Of a DNA stretch of 64,000 nucleotides, positions 34,992-44,163 are shown piece after piece. This DNA is from Paraflavitalea sp. CAU 1676 (GTDB lineage: Bacteria > Bacteroidota > Bacteroidia > Chitinophagales > Chitinophagaceae), in assembly GCF_029223285.1 (NCBI RefSeq), contig NZ_JARHUJ010000005.1:434001-498000 (forward strand), in the 5' to 3' direction. Below the pieces are notes generated by a model that saw nothing but the letters and a program-made list of their open reading frames with translations, was not told the DNA's origin and ran no database searches. How positions within the stretch are numbered: the stretch's first letter is position 1; every line of letters starts with the position of its first letter. The position numbers and the translations under genes are program-made.

Positions 34992-35987
34992 ATGGAGAAG
35001 ATCATTCGCTGGGGCATCCTTGGATGCGGGCATATCGCCAAAAAGTTTGCTGCCGACCTCCTGCTCATCAACGACGCCAAACTGGTGGCCGTTGGTTCGC
35101 GCAGCATCGACAAGGCTAAAGCCTTTGCCGAAGCATTTCCTGTAGAACATTTGCATGATAGTTATGAAGCGCTGGTGAACAACCCGGAGGTAGATGTCAT
35201 CTACATCGCCACGCCGCATAGTTTGCATTTTGAGCATACCCTGCTGTGCCTTGACCATGGTAAGGCGGTGTTGTGCGAGAAACCTTTCGCATTGAATAGC
35301 CGGCAATCGAGGGTTATGATCGATAAAGCCCGAGAGAAGAAGGTGTTCCTGATGGAAGCGCTTTGGTCGAAGTTTTTGCCCCAATACTCTACCCTGCAGG
35401 CGTTACTGAAGGATGGGAAGCTGGGTACGATCAAAAGTGTGCTGGTTAATTTTGGATTCAGGCCACTGCCCCCTATCTCTCCGCGACTATACGATCCTGC
35501 GCTGGGTGGTGGTAGCATCATGGACATCGGCATTTACAATGCTTTCCTCGCGCTGAGTGTGCTTGGTAAGCCCGATTCGATCGAGGCTACCATGACGCCG
35601 GCTGCGACGGGTGTGGATGAACAGTGTGCTGTTTTGTTTAAGTATAAGGACGGCGCTGTGGCGCAACTCTTTTCCACCTTTGCCACGGACCTGGCCACCG
35701 AAGCGGATATATGTGGCTCGGCCGGACGTTTGCGCCTCACCACCCGCTTTTTCGATACCGCTGCCAGGCTGGAATGGTATCCGGGAAGGCTCGATACCAG
35801 GGAAGTGATAGAGGTGTCGAAAGCGGAAGGGTTCGGCTACCATTACGAGGCCCGGCACGTGAACGATTGTTTGCGGAAAGGGTTGACGGAGAGCCCTGTT
35901 ATGAGCTTTGTGGATACGCTGTTGCTGATGGATGTGCTCGATAAAATCCGTAATGCTGCCGGTATTCACTATCCCGCTGACAAATAA
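34992..35987 (+). CDS. Gfo/Idh/MocA-family oxidoreductase
   Basis: 331 residues. The Rossmann domain starts with WGILGCGHIAKKFAADL and has the EKP motif in AVLCEKPFALNSRQS. The C-terminal alpha/beta domain contains GGGSIMDIGIYNAFLALSVLG, the usual active-site GxxxDxGxY. The closest described subgroup is the dihydrodiol dehydrogenase/D-xylose 1-dehydrogenase type. It is a cytoplasmic NAD(P)-dependent sugar or diol dehydrogenase of unknown substrate. It faces away from the SDR gene and precedes cvfB by 51 nt, but cvfB has its own promoter. Confidence 0.93.
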   Translation: MEKIIRWGILGCGHIAKKFAADLLLINDAKLVAVGSRSIDKAKAFAEAFPVEHLHDSYEALVNNPEVDVIYIATPHSLHFEHTLLCLDHGKAVLCEKPFALNSRQSRVMIDKAREKKVFLMEALWSKFLPQYSTLQALLKDGKLGTIKSVLVNFGFRPLPPISPRLYDPALGGGSIMDIGIYNAFLALSVLGKPDSIEATMTPAATGVDEQCAVLFKYKDGAVAQLFSTFATDLATEADICGSAGRLRLTTRFFDTAARLEWYPGRLDTREVIEVSKAEGFGYHYEARHVNDCLRKGLTESPVMSFVDTLLLMDVLDKIRNAAGIHYPADK

Positions 35988-35991
35988 GACC

Positions 35992-35999
35992 TACCTTTG
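35992..35999 (+). promoter_or_regulatory. -7 box upstream of cvfB
   Basis: TACCTTTG, a full TAnnTTTG match, lies immediately after the upstream gene and 39 nt before the cvfB ATG. Confidence 0.5.
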
Positions 36000-36038
36000 C
36001 GCCGAATTATTGTGCCGAAAGGCCATTGTTGAAATTTT

Positions 36039-36875
36039 ATGATCAGAGTTGGAGAATATAACACCTTGAAGGTGATACGTACCGTCGAGTTTGGCGTGTA
36101 CCTGGAAGATGGCGATAAGGGCATCCTGTTGCCGAAGCGTTTTGTGCCCCGTGGGGCCAAGGAAGGCGATGAGCTTTCCGTTTTTTTATACCATGATTCC
36201 GAGCAGCGTTTGATCGCAACTACGCAGAAGCCTTTCGGTGTGGTGGGCGAGATCGTGATGCTTGAAGCTGTTTCAGTGACCCCGCAAGGGGCTTTCCTGA
36301 ACTGGGGTTTGATGAAGGATATTTTCGTTCCCAAATCGAAGCAACTTATGGGTATGCGTCCCGGTGGCCGCTACCTTGTCAAGATCTATATCGATGACCA
36401 AACAGGGCGTGTGGCCGCTACGGAAAAGATCGACCCGTTCCTGAGCAACGATGACCTTACCGTGAAGGAAATGGATATCGTTGACCTCACGGTGTGGCGC
36501 CGTACGGACATCGGCTATGTGATGATCATCAATCATAAGCATACCGGTGTGCTGCATCATAATGAGATCTACCGCCACCTCTCGGAAGGGTATGTGTTCA
36601 AAGGATATATCAAGCGCATTCACCCCGATAACCTGATCGATGTGGTGCTGGGCAAACCAGGCTTTCAACGCGTAGAGGACGAAGCGGCCAAGGTGCTGCG
36701 GTTGCTGAAAGAGAATGATGGTTACCTGCCTTATAACGATAAATCATCGCCCGATGAGATCTATGGCTTTTTCGGTATGAGCAAGAAGACCTTCAAGATG
36801 ACGACGGGTGGTTTGTACAAGCAACGGAAGATCGAGTTCACGAACGGCGGCATCAAGGCGCTGGATGGCGAGTAA
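36039..36875 (+). CDS. cvfB: CvfB-type S1 RNA-binding protein
   Basis: 278 residues. Three S1-like OB folds lie in tandem: the first begins EYNTLKVIRTVEFGVYLEDGDKGILLP, the second has VSVTPQGAFLNWGLMKDIFVPKSKQ, and the third has VWRRTDIGYVMIINHKHTGVLHHNEIY. A C-terminal winged helix with SSPDEIYGFFGMSKKTFK and GGLYKQRKIEF completes the CvfB architecture. It is a cytoplasmic RNA-binding protein; in other bacteria the family affects virulence-factor expression, but its molecular role is not settled. A strong terminator follows. Confidence 0.93.
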   Translation: MIRVGEYNTLKVIRTVEFGVYLEDGDKGILLPKRFVPRGAKEGDELSVFLYHDSEQRLIATTQKPFGVVGEIVMLEAVSVTPQGAFLNWGLMKDIFVPKSKQLMGMRPGGRYLVKIYIDDQTGRVAATEKIDPFLSNDDLTVKEMDIVDLTVWRRTDIGYVMIINHKHTGVLHHNEIYRHLSEGYVFKGYIKRIHPDNLIDVVLGKPGFQRVEDEAAKVLRLLKENDGYLPYNDKSSPDEIYGFFGMSKKTFKMTTGGLYKQRKIEFTNGGIKALDGE

Positions 36876-36904
36876 GGAATTGGAGGACTGCCTTTAAATA
36901 TGTA

Positions 36905-36937
36905 GGGCTGACCGGTGATGCCGGTCAGCCCTTTTTT
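36905..36937 (+). terminator. intrinsic terminator after cvfB
   Basis: GGGCTGACCGG (36905-36915) and CCGGTCAGCCC (36921-36931) form a perfect 11-bp stem with a 5-nt loop, followed by six T residues. Confidence 0.88.
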
Positions 36938-36956
36938 ATGCGATCGCTTTAATTGC

Positions 36957-38195
36957 TTAGATCTTCTTGAACACCACGATACCATTGTGGCCACCAAAGC
37001 CGAAGGTATTGCTCATGGCAACATCTACGTTCTTTTCGATGGTGGTTCCCTTCACAATATCGAGCCAGGTTGGAATCGCAGGATCGGGATTGGTGAGGTT
37101 GATTGTAGGCGGTATCAATGAACGCTGGATGCTCAGGATAGCCGCGATGGCCTCGATGGCGCCCGCTCCGCCGAGCAGGTGACCGGTCATCGACTTGGTA
37201 GCGCTGATCGACACGTTATCCTTTTCTGAAAAAAGGCGTGCCACGGCCGATACCTCACTGAGGTCGCCTACAGGTGTAGAGGTGGCGTGTGTGTTGAGGT
37301 AGTCTACATCTTCTGTGTTAAGACCTCCGTCTTCGAGTGCGAACTTCATGCCCATGTATGCGCCCAGGCCTTCGGGGTGGGTGGCTGTCATGTGGTAGGC
37401 GTCGGCGGTCATTGCTGCGCCGGCCAGTTCGGCATATATTTTTGCACCACGTTGTTTGGCGTGTTCGTATTCTTCGAGGATGAGGGCGCCGGCGCCTTCA
37501 CCCATTACAAATCCGTCGCGGCTAACGTCGAAGGGACGAGAGGCTGTTTCCGGTTCCTCATTACGGGTGGAAAGTGCTTTCATGGAGCTGAATCCGCCGA
37601 TGGATGCTTCGGTGACGGGGGCTTCCGATCCGCCAGTGATCATTACTTTGGCTTTGCCCCAACGGATATAGTTGAAGGCATCCATGATGGCGGTGTTAGA
37701 AGTAGCGCAAGCGGATACTGTGGCATAGTTGATGCCCATTAATCCGTACTTCATGGAGATGAGGCCGGCCGCTATGTTTACGATGATCTTAGGGCAGAAA
37801 TAAGGACTGAAGCGTGGTACGAAGTTGCCCGTGGCATATTCCTTTACCTGCTCTTCGAAGGTGGCCATTCCACCATTGCCTGAGCCCCAGATCACGCCGG
37901 TTGCGAACGGATCCATTTTGGAAAAATCGAGGCCTGAATCTTTTACTGCCTGATCGGCAGCTACCATGGCGTATTGTGTAAAGGCATCTGATTTGCGGAT
38001 GTCGCCCTTGTCGAGGTGATCGGCTGCGTTGAATCCTTTCAGTTCGCAGGCGAAACGGGTCTTGAACAGGGTAGCGTCGAACCGGGTGATTGGTCCGGCG
38101 CCGCTTTTCCCGGCAAACAGATTATCGCCAAAGGTGGCTACATCATTGCCCAGTGGGGTAAGTGCCCCCAGGCCGGTTATTACGACTCTTTTCAT
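36957..38195 (-). CDS. fabF: beta-ketoacyl-ACP synthase II
   Basis: 412 residues from the Met at 38195 (MKRVVITGLGALTPLGND); the longer frame to 38240 runs through the promoter. It elongates acyl-ACP with malonyl-ACP in type II fatty acid synthesis. The catalytic triad is in place: Cys163 in ATVSACATSNTAI, His in DYLNTHATSTPVGD and His in KSMTGHLLGGAGAIEA. A TFGFGGHNG motif closes the active site. The usual acpP neighbour is missing, and an HxlR-type gene is divergent with two shared operator-like sites. This suggests a regulated, perhaps specialised, copy rather than the housekeeping one. Confidence 0.93.
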   Translation of the reverse strand: MKRVVITGLGALTPLGNDVATFGDNLFAGKSGAGPITRFDATLFKTRFACELKGFNAADHLDKGDIRKSDAFTQYAMVAADQAVKDSGLDFSKMDPFATGVIWGSGNGGMATFEEQVKEYATGNFVPRFSPYFCPKIIVNIAAGLISMKYGLMGINYATVSACATSNTAIMDAFNYIRWGKAKVMITGGSEAPVTEASIGGFSSMKALSTRNEEPETASRPFDVSRDGFVMGEGAGALILEEYEHAKQRGAKIYAELAGAAMTADAYHMTATHPEGLGAYMGMKFALEDGGLNTEDVDYLNTHATSTPVGDLSEVSAVARLFSEKDNVSISATKSMTGHLLGGAGAIEAIAAILSIQRSLIPPTINLTNPDPAIPTWLDIVKGTTIEKNVDVAMSNTFGFGGHNGIVVFKKI

Positions 38196-38205
38196 AAAAA
38201 TAAAC

Positions 38206-38224
38206 CACTTGTATTTTACAAGTG
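38206..38224. promoter_or_regulatory. HxlR-type operator, site 1
   Basis: CACTTGTATTTTACAAGTG is a perfect 19-bp inverted repeat (8-bp arms, TTT centre). It overlaps the expected start of the fabF transcript. Aligned with site 2, the outer YACTT and CAAGTR elements coincide. Confidence 0.7.
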
Positions 38225-38229
38225 AATAG

Positions 38230-38262
38230 CAAAAGTACAAAAAAACTACTTTACATTTGCAA
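38230..38262 (-). promoter_or_regulatory. fabF promoter
   Basis: On the minus strand TTG (38262-38260), 22 nt, then TACTTTTG (38237-38230). The -33 box lies within operator site 2, and site 1 lies just downstream of the -7 box. Confidence 0.55.
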
Positions 38263-38265
38263 GTA
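38247..38265. promoter_or_regulatory. HxlR-type operator, site 2, overlapping the hxlR -7 box
   Basis: TACTTTACATTTGCAAGTA shares the pattern of site 1, with centres 41 bp apart (about four helical turns). The surrounding AAACTACTT (38243-38251) and AAGTAGTTT (38261-38269) extend it. TACATTTG (38252-38259), a perfect TAnnTTTG box for the regulator gene, lies inside. Confidence 0.65.
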
Positions 38266-38270
38266 GTTTA

Positions 38271-38690
38271 ATGTTTGTGCCTATGCGGTCTGACTGCCCC
38301 CTGAATTATGGGTTGGAGATCTTTGGTGATAAGTGGACGCTGCTTATTATCCGGGATCTGATGTTCTTCGGGAAGCGCTATTACAGCGAGTTCCTGGAGT
38401 CGGCAGAGGGTATTTCCACGAATATCCTGGCCGACCGGCTCAACACGCTCGAACAACAAAAGATCATTACCAAGAAGAAGAGCAAACTGCACAAACAAAA
38501 GGTGATCTACAGCTTAACACAGAAAGGGATTGACCTGTTGCCGGTGATCGTGGCGATCGGTTTATGGTCGGATGAATATGCGGACAACCTCAACCCGCAC
38601 CGGGACATCGTGATCGGCGAGGCGAAGCGGAATTATACCCAGGGCATCAAGTCGGTGAAACTCAGGTTACAGAAAATGCATTTGGAGTAG
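38271..38690 (+). CDS. HxlR-family transcriptional regulator
   Basis: 139 residues. The HxlR winged helix is typical: CPLNYGLEIFGDKWTLLIIRDLMFFGKRYYSEFL, then ISTNILADRLNTLEQQKII and the wing KKKSKLHKQKVIYSLTQKG. One Cys (residue 9) lies at the position used for redox or electrophile sensing in several HxlR members. ATG codons at 38271 and 38283 are both possible starts; the first is only 11 nt after the -7 box. It faces fabF and probably controls both. Confidence 0.92.
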   Translation: MFVPMRSDCPLNYGLEIFGDKWTLLIIRDLMFFGKRYYSEFLESAEGISTNILADRLNTLEQQKIITKKKSKLHKQKVIYSLTQKGIDLLPVIVAIGLWSDEYADNLNPHRDIVIGEAKRNYTQGIKSVKLRLQKMHLE

Positions 38691-38844
38691 GGGTAGCTGG
38701 TATGCCTATATCGGATACGGGTATAGGCAGTGACTTCAACCATTAGGGTAGTCTGTCTGGCGCGGGTGAACGTTCTAAATAATTGCCCTATCTTGGCCGG
38801 GATTTCCGTTGGTAATCCGGAATCGTTTAACCGCCACCTACTGT

Positions 38845-41838
38845 ATGTCTGTTTATTTCCGATCCTTTTTATTGGTTTCCTTCCTATTAACCTTTGCTGG
38901 TGAAGCACTCCATGCGCAGGCCCCTGTTTCCCGGAAATTTACGATGAAAGATGGCCTGCCAGGAGCTGTGGTGTATCATTGCACTCAGGATCGCCAGGGG
39001 TTTATCTGGTTTGCCACCAACCAGGGTGTGAGCCGGTTTGACGGGCGTACGTTCAGGAATTTTTCCAAAGTCGATGGTTTGCCTGACAACGATATTCTCA
39101 AGTTGTTTGTGGACCTGCATGGTGCTGTGTGGTTTATTACTTTGTCGGGCGTTCCGGCAGTTTATTGGAATGGGACCATCACCAGCCTGGATTGCCAGGG
39201 TGTCTATTCTATTGCGGAGGACCTGATGACTGACTCTATTCACCTGCCTGCCTTTTATATGAAAGACAATGTTTCTTACTGTGGAAACTATATCTCTAAG
39301 AGCGATCCGGGGCATTGGCAATTCTCCGGCAGGTTTAAAAAGGCTGAAGTCTTTCAGGACATGTTCAATAAGCCGTTCCTGAGAGCTTCGGGCGAAGGGG
39401 TTAATTATTACTATACAGTTTTGAATGATAAGACATCGCTGGTTAGTTTGCGGACCAGGCGGACAACCAGGGACTGGGCCTTTGACAACGAAGGAGATGC
39501 TTTTCTTGCTGCTTACACGGCTGTCTCTTTCCAATCCGTTTTGAAAGGTGCACGGTCTGCCGTTTTCCACAATGGGAAGTCGTTGTTTTATGCAGACTTC
39601 AATGGTATTCAACGGCTCTTATCTTTCAAGGACCTGGGATTGAATATCGACCGGGAAAATGATGTCAATTACCTTTTGTGTGAAAACGATTCTACAATGT
39701 GGATGTGCACGCGTAACAAAGGCCTGATCAGGATCGATCATTTCAGACAGCCGGACAGACAAGTAAGGTATTATTTGCCGAATAGCTATTGTACTTCTCT
39801 CCTGAAAGATAAAGAGGGAGGGTATTGGGTTACCACGGCCAGTGAGGGGGTGTTTTATCTTCCTAATCTTGATTTTTATTCGCTGGCCAGCGACAAGAGC
39901 GTGGGTGAAAGCGATATCAAATGCATAAAGGTTGTGGGGCCACATTCATTGGCTGCAGGATTTACCGATGGGAATATTGTGCTGATCGACCCTGCCACGT
40001 ATGTTACCCGGCCACTATTGGCCTGGGCTGAGCGTAATAAGTTTAACCGGGTGTTGGATATTAAGCCGCTACATAAGGATCTTGTGGTGACTACCGATGG
40101 CGGTGTCTTCCGCCTTATGCCTGATCAATTTGTAGAGAGGGCCTGGAAATTGGGTGGCTTTAAAGAAACGCTGATCGAGAGCGATTCCGTTGTGCTGATG
40201 GCGGGTGCTTCCGGTGTGATGCGGTATCGTTGGGGATCGCCGGTGATCTCGCATCCGTACAAGGGCCGGGCTACGAGTATTGCGGGTACGGGCGACCGAT
40301 ACTATTTTAGCACTTTGCAAGGTGTTTATCTATCGGATCATGGGGTAATGAGCAGAATGGGAGCGGGCGATTCCCTGCTATCGGGTATTGTGAACCAGGT
40401 TGCGGTTGGGCCGGACAGTGTGCTTTGGGCAGCGACCCAGCAGGGCGTTGTGGTATACCGGAAAGGCCGGTCAAGAAGTATTTCGATGCGCGATGGTTTG
40501 TTGAGCAATAACTGCCGGCATGTGTTCCTCGAAGGATCAACGGCCTGGGTTTCGACGGATAAGGGCATTGCGAAGATCACCTATCAATGGTTGAAAGATA
40601 GTCTGGACTTTTCGCTGTTATCGATCACTGAAAACGACGGTCTTGTATCGGATGCCGTGAGCCAGGTGGCTGCAGCCGATGATCATATTTGGGCTGCTAC
40701 GGCGCGGGGTATTTCTTATTTCCCAAAGAGTTATCGAGGTACGTCTTTTTTCTCTCCCACCATCGTGATCGATCGCGTGCTGGCCGATAATGTAAGCATA
40801 CCGGTTGAGGATAGTTTATTGCTTAAGCAGCAAAAGAATCTGACGGTAGAGTTTGCCAGTATTGCTTTTCGACATGGAAGCAATGTGTACTATCAATACC
40901 GACTGGACGGCGCAGACGACCAGTGGTTTCCGTTGATCAACAATAAGATCTCCCTTTCGGCTCTTCCCTATGGAGAATATGCACTGCAGGTTGCGGCCTT
41001 CAGCAAGCAAACCAATGTGGCAGTTGCGAGTAAAAGTCTTTTTATTGCCCATCAACCCCCTTTCTGGAAACAGGGATGGTTTATTATGTTATCGTACCTG
41101 CTAAGCGTTTCGATCGTGGGATTCCTGATTTACCTGTTTTACCGCCGGCGGCAACAAAAGAAAGAGGAGCTGTACCAGGTAAATAAGAAATTGTATGACC
41201 TTGAGATCATGGCGCTGCGGGCGCAAATGAATCCGCATTTCATCTTTAACTGCCTCAATTCGATCCAGCATTATATACTGACAGCAGACGTTGAAAATGC
41301 TAACCTATACTTGCACCGATTTTCCCTGTTGATCCGAAAAACGCTGCAGATGAGTTCTTCGGCCCTGGTACCACTCGAGGATGAAATAGGCATGCTGGAA
41401 CTTTATCTCGAACTGGAGCAGATGCGGCTGGGTGAACGGATGTGCTATGAGATCCTGGTTGGGCCGGGTGTCAGGAAGCAGGATTTTTTCGTTCCTTCCA
41501 TGATCCTGCAACCATATGTAGAAAATGCCATCAAACACGGTATTTCGCCACTCCGAAACCGGATGGGTACCGTAAGCGTGCAATTTTCGATGAAGGGAGA
41601 TTGCCTGGAGTGCCTGATCGTGGATGATGGAGTTGGTTTACATGCCTCCCAGAGTATGAAGGCGAAGGCTGGTTACCGCCACTTGTCGATGGGGCATCGT
41701 GTAACGGAGGGGCGCATTCAACTGATCAACAGTATCCGAAAAAATAAGATAATATTGCAGGTCACCGACCGCCGTGATCATGCGACGCCGGCAGACGGTA
41801 CTGAAGTGCAAATCATTTTTCCCGCTGAAAACGAATAG
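38845..41838 (+). CDS. beta-propeller sensor histidine kinase (LytS-type kinase core)
   Basis: 997 residues from the Met at 38845, which opens a signal peptide ending near LHAQ. The long periplasmic part contains two-component propeller repeats (KFTMKDGLPGAVVYHCTQDRQGFIWFATNQGVSRFDG and several later ones such as DSTMWMCTRNKGLIRID), followed by a Y_Y_Y domain (about 650-730). One membrane segment follows (WFIMLSYLLSVSIVGFLIYLF). A short coiled linker leads to MNPHFIFNCLNSIQHYIL with the predicted phosphoacceptor His798, then an ATPase domain with YVENAIKHG and a C-terminal GTEVQIIFP. Unlike hybrid HTCS proteins it has no AraC output. The regulator is the next gene, 2 nt downstream. Confidence 0.92.
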   Translation: MSVYFRSFLLVSFLLTFAGEALHAQAPVSRKFTMKDGLPGAVVYHCTQDRQGFIWFATNQGVSRFDGRTFRNFSKVDGLPDNDILKLFVDLHGAVWFITLSGVPAVYWNGTITSLDCQGVYSIAEDLMTDSIHLPAFYMKDNVSYCGNYISKSDPGHWQFSGRFKKAEVFQDMFNKPFLRASGEGVNYYYTVLNDKTSLVSLRTRRTTRDWAFDNEGDAFLAAYTAVSFQSVLKGARSAVFHNGKSLFYADFNGIQRLLSFKDLGLNIDRENDVNYLLCENDSTMWMCTRNKGLIRIDHFRQPDRQVRYYLPNSYCTSLLKDKEGGYWVTTASEGVFYLPNLDFYSLASDKSVGESDIKCIKVVGPHSLAAGFTDGNIVLIDPATYVTRPLLAWAERNKFNRVLDIKPLHKDLVVTTDGGVFRLMPDQFVERAWKLGGFKETLIESDSVVLMAGASGVMRYRWGSPVISHPYKGRATSIAGTGDRYYFSTLQGVYLSDHGVMSRMGAGDSLLSGIVNQVAVGPDSVLWAATQQGVVVYRKGRSRSISMRDGLLSNNCRHVFLEGSTAWVSTDKGIAKITYQWLKDSLDFSLLSITENDGLVSDAVSQVAAADDHIWAATARGISYFPKSYRGTSFFSPTIVIDRVLADNVSIPVEDSLLLKQQKNLTVEFASIAFRHGSNVYYQYRLDGADDQWFPLINNKISLSALPYGEYALQVAAFSKQTNVAVASKSLFIAHQPPFWKQGWFIMLSYLLSVSIVGFLIYLFYRRRQQKKEELYQVNKKLYDLEIMALRAQMNPHFIFNCLNSIQHYILTADVENANLYLHRFSLLIRKTLQMSSSALVPLEDEIGMLELYLELEQMRLGERMCYEILVGPGVRKQDFFVPSMILQPYVENAIKHGISPLRNRMGTVSVQFSMKGDCLECLIVDDGVGLHASQSMKAKAGYRHLSMGHRVTEGRIQLINSIRKNKIILQVTDRRDHATPADGTEVQIIFPAENE

Positions 41839-41840
41839 CT

Positions 41841-42590
41841 ATGCTGATCAAGACAGTGCTGATCGAAGACGATCAAAAAAATGTGCAGGTGCTGGAGAAC
41901 CTGATCCAACGGCTGGCGGAAGACCTGCAGGTAAACGGCCACGCGGGGCATGTGGCGGAGGCTGTGGCTCTGATAGAATCGACCATGCCCGATCTCGTAT
42001 TTATGGATATTCAACTGGCAGACGGTACCTGTTTTGATGTGCTGAAGAAATTATCGTTCCGTAATTTTTCGCTCATCATCGTTACCGCTTATGATCACTA
42101 TGCGCTGGAGGCCATTCGATACGCTGCTGTAGATTATTTACTGAAACCTATCGGCATCGCTCAATTTGAAGAAGCGGTGAGCCGGGCCCGGAATAGTCTT
42201 TCCCTGAAGGTGCGTCAACAAACCATTGAATCGTTGATCCAGAACCTGGGGCAACCCGGCGGGCAAGGAAAAAAGATCAGCATTTCTACGCTGAACGGGT
42301 ATGAATTTATCGAGACTGCGGACATCGTATGGTGCCAGTCGGATAGTTCTTATACTGTCTTTTACCTGGCCGACAAGACCAAGATCGTTTCTTCCCGCAA
42401 TATTGGTTATTATGAAGAGGTGCTGGATGCCAACAGTTTCTGCCGCATCCATCACGGTACGATCATTCATCTGCGCTTTATCAAGAGTTACCGTAAAGGT
42501 AAAATTGGCATCGTGGTGATGTCGGATGGCACTGAACTGGAGATCGCCCAGCGCCGCAAAGGGGCGTTCCTGGATAAACTGGCGCTCTGA
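41841..42590 (+). CDS. LytTR-family response regulator
   Basis: 249 residues. The receiver has the acidic EDD (9-11), phosphoacceptor Asp56 in LVFMDIQLADG, and the Lys in YLLKPIGIAQFEEA. The LytTR domain (about 150-249) includes ISTLNGYEFIETADIVWCQSD, CRIHHGTIIHLRFIKSY and ELEIAQRRKGAFLDKL. The start codon follows the kinase stop by two bases, so the two are coupled. The targets are unknown. Confidence 0.93.
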   Translation: MLIKTVLIEDDQKNVQVLENLIQRLAEDLQVNGHAGHVAEAVALIESTMPDLVFMDIQLADGTCFDVLKKLSFRNFSLIIVTAYDHYALEAIRYAAVDYLLKPIGIAQFEEAVSRARNSLSLKVRQQTIESLIQNLGQPGGQGKKISISTLNGYEFIETADIVWCQSDSSYTVFYLADKTKIVSSRNIGYYEEVLDANSFCRIHHGTIIHLRFIKSYRKGKIGIVVMSDGTELEIAQRRKGAFLDKLAL

Positions 42591-42666
42591 CCCTCCGTTT
42601 TTACTTCACTTATTGGTTTTAGGCTGCAGTTATTAGAATCCGCTGGACGAGAAGGCGGCCCGGAGT

Positions 42667-42674
42667 TAAATTTG
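42667..42674 (+). promoter_or_regulatory. -7 box of the type IX-secreted protein gene
   Basis: TAAATTTG, a full TAnnTTTG match, 28 nt before the ATG at 42703. Confidence 0.45.
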
Positions 42675-42702
42675 TTTTCCATTTATGATTTAATATTTAA
42701 AT

Positions 42703-44013
42703 ATGAAGAAAATTTTCTACCTATCGTTTGCTTTGATCTGTTGTAACCAGGCGTTTTCACAAGGCTGGGTGAGCGCGGATACCAACCGGCTATACCCGGT
42801 AAATAAGTCCTTGGGACTTAGTCCGGTGTCGGTGGGTATTGGCACGAATGCGCCAGCTGCACAATTGCATACGACCGGTACGTTGCGCTTTGGCGGCCTT
42901 TTGCAAAATAGTACCTACAACCGGGTGATGGTTCAGGATACGGCAGGAAATGTGTTCTGGCGGGATGCTGCAACGCTTGGCAGCGGTGGTGGCTGGTCTT
43001 TGACCGGTAATAGCGTCTCTGCTTCCAACTTCCTGGGCACGTTGAATGCGGAGAAGCTTCGTTTTCGCACCAACAATACCGAGAAGATGGTGATCGATAC
43101 GGCGGGCAATGTAGGACTGGGTGTTGCCAGTCCCAACCATGTTTTGACCATTAAAAGCAATGGCCACAGTTATGGTACTGTTGACCGGCGTTTCCTGATC
43201 AGTCTGAACAATACCTCTACCGGCAATGATGCGCTTACCGGCATCCGGTTTGAATCGATGGACGGCAATGCTGAACATATTGGGACGCTGGCTTTGCATG
43301 GTCCAACTTACAATGTGATCAATGATTTCAAGAATACCCTGTTGTTGAAGAACCATGTTGATAGTGGACTGGCCTTTGTTGCCGGGCCAGAATACTATGA
43401 CGGTCTAAAGCCCAATTTTGGCAAGATCCGATTCTATACGGGTTCTCAATCGTTTACTGCGGGCGGCAATCCCTTTATCGAGCGGATGCGTATTGCAGAG
43501 GGTGGTAATATTGGTATTAATACGAAGAGTCCGACCGCCAAATTGCATGTAAAAGAGACTGTGCGTTTTGAGCAACTGCCGCAGGGTAGTGGTGATGCTT
43601 TGGTGATCGATGCGGCCGGCAATGTGTACAGGAGTACCCTAGCGGTTCAATCGACCAATGCAGAAGTGACGGCTTTGCAAAAGGAGGTCGTTGAACTGAA
43701 AGCGCAACTGGCCAACCTGATCGCCAACCGCCTGAGTGCTTTGCAGACAGCTGACCGCCTCGTATTGAGCGCGATCAGCCCCAATCCTTCTTCTTCGAGT
43801 ACCAGCTTCAAGTATTTTGTGCCCGGCGCCGTCAATAATGCCACGTTGCATATCTACAATATGCAGGGGGTAGAAGTAAAAAGCTATAAGCTGCCGGCAC
43901 GCGGACAGGCTGATTACGCTGTACAAACCGGCCTGAGCAATGGCATTTACCTTGCACTGATCACCGGCGATGGTCAGGTGAGTGAAGCAGTAAGGTGGGT
44001 TGTTGCACGTTAA
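42703..44013 (+). CDS. secreted protein with type IX sorting signal and tail-fibre-like repeats
   Basis: 436 residues with a signal peptide (MKKIFYLSFALICCNQAFSQ). The body contains repeated stretches of the kind found in tail-fibre or adhesin-like proteins: SVGIGTNAPAAQLHTTGTLRF, NVGLGVASPNHVLTIKS and NIGINTKSPTAKLHVKETVRF, each a GIGT.SP..KLHV-type turn. A short coiled coil (EVTALQKEVVELKAQLANL) precedes the C-terminal type IX domain (ISPNPSSSSTSFKYF, GIYLALITGDGQ). It is a surface or released protein, probably structural. No enzymatic motif is seen. Confidence 0.8.
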   Translation: MKKIFYLSFALICCNQAFSQGWVSADTNRLYPVNKSLGLSPVSVGIGTNAPAAQLHTTGTLRFGGLLQNSTYNRVMVQDTAGNVFWRDAATLGSGGGWSLTGNSVSASNFLGTLNAEKLRFRTNNTEKMVIDTAGNVGLGVASPNHVLTIKSNGHSYGTVDRRFLISLNNTSTGNDALTGIRFESMDGNAEHIGTLALHGPTYNVINDFKNTLLLKNHVDSGLAFVAGPEYYDGLKPNFGKIRFYTGSQSFTAGGNPFIERMRIAEGGNIGINTKSPTAKLHVKETVRFEQLPQGSGDALVIDAAGNVYRSTLAVQSTNAEVTALQKEVVELKAQLANLIANRLSALQTADRLVLSAISPNPSSSSTSFKYFVPGAVNNATLHIYNMQGVEVKSYKLPARGQADYAVQTGLSNGIYLALITGDGQVSEAVRWVVAR

Positions 44014-44031
44014 ATATATTACATATGATGT

Positions 44032-44065
44032 GTGGCCGCCGGCGCAGCCGGCGGCCACTTTTTTT
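44032..44065 (+). terminator. strong intrinsic terminator
   Basis: GTGGCCGCCGGC (44032-44043) and GCCGGCGGCCAC (44047-44058) form a perfect 12-bp GC-rich stem with a GCA loop, followed by seven T residues. Confidence 0.92.
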
Positions 44066-44163
44066 GTGTCTGGCCGTTGAATTTCGGCTTCTTTAGTATT
44101 ACTTTCGTAACGGCCGGGGGTAGACCCTGGGCCAGCTCATTTCGACACCCCAAACCGAACGTT

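Noticed and set aside
38845-41838. Hybrid two-component system (HTCS)
   Set aside because: The propeller kinase lacks receiver and AraC output domains; a separate LytTR regulator follows.
44032-44163. Upstream start for the secreted protein at 44164
   Set aside because: It begins in the stem of a strong terminator, and the extra residues hide the signal peptide.
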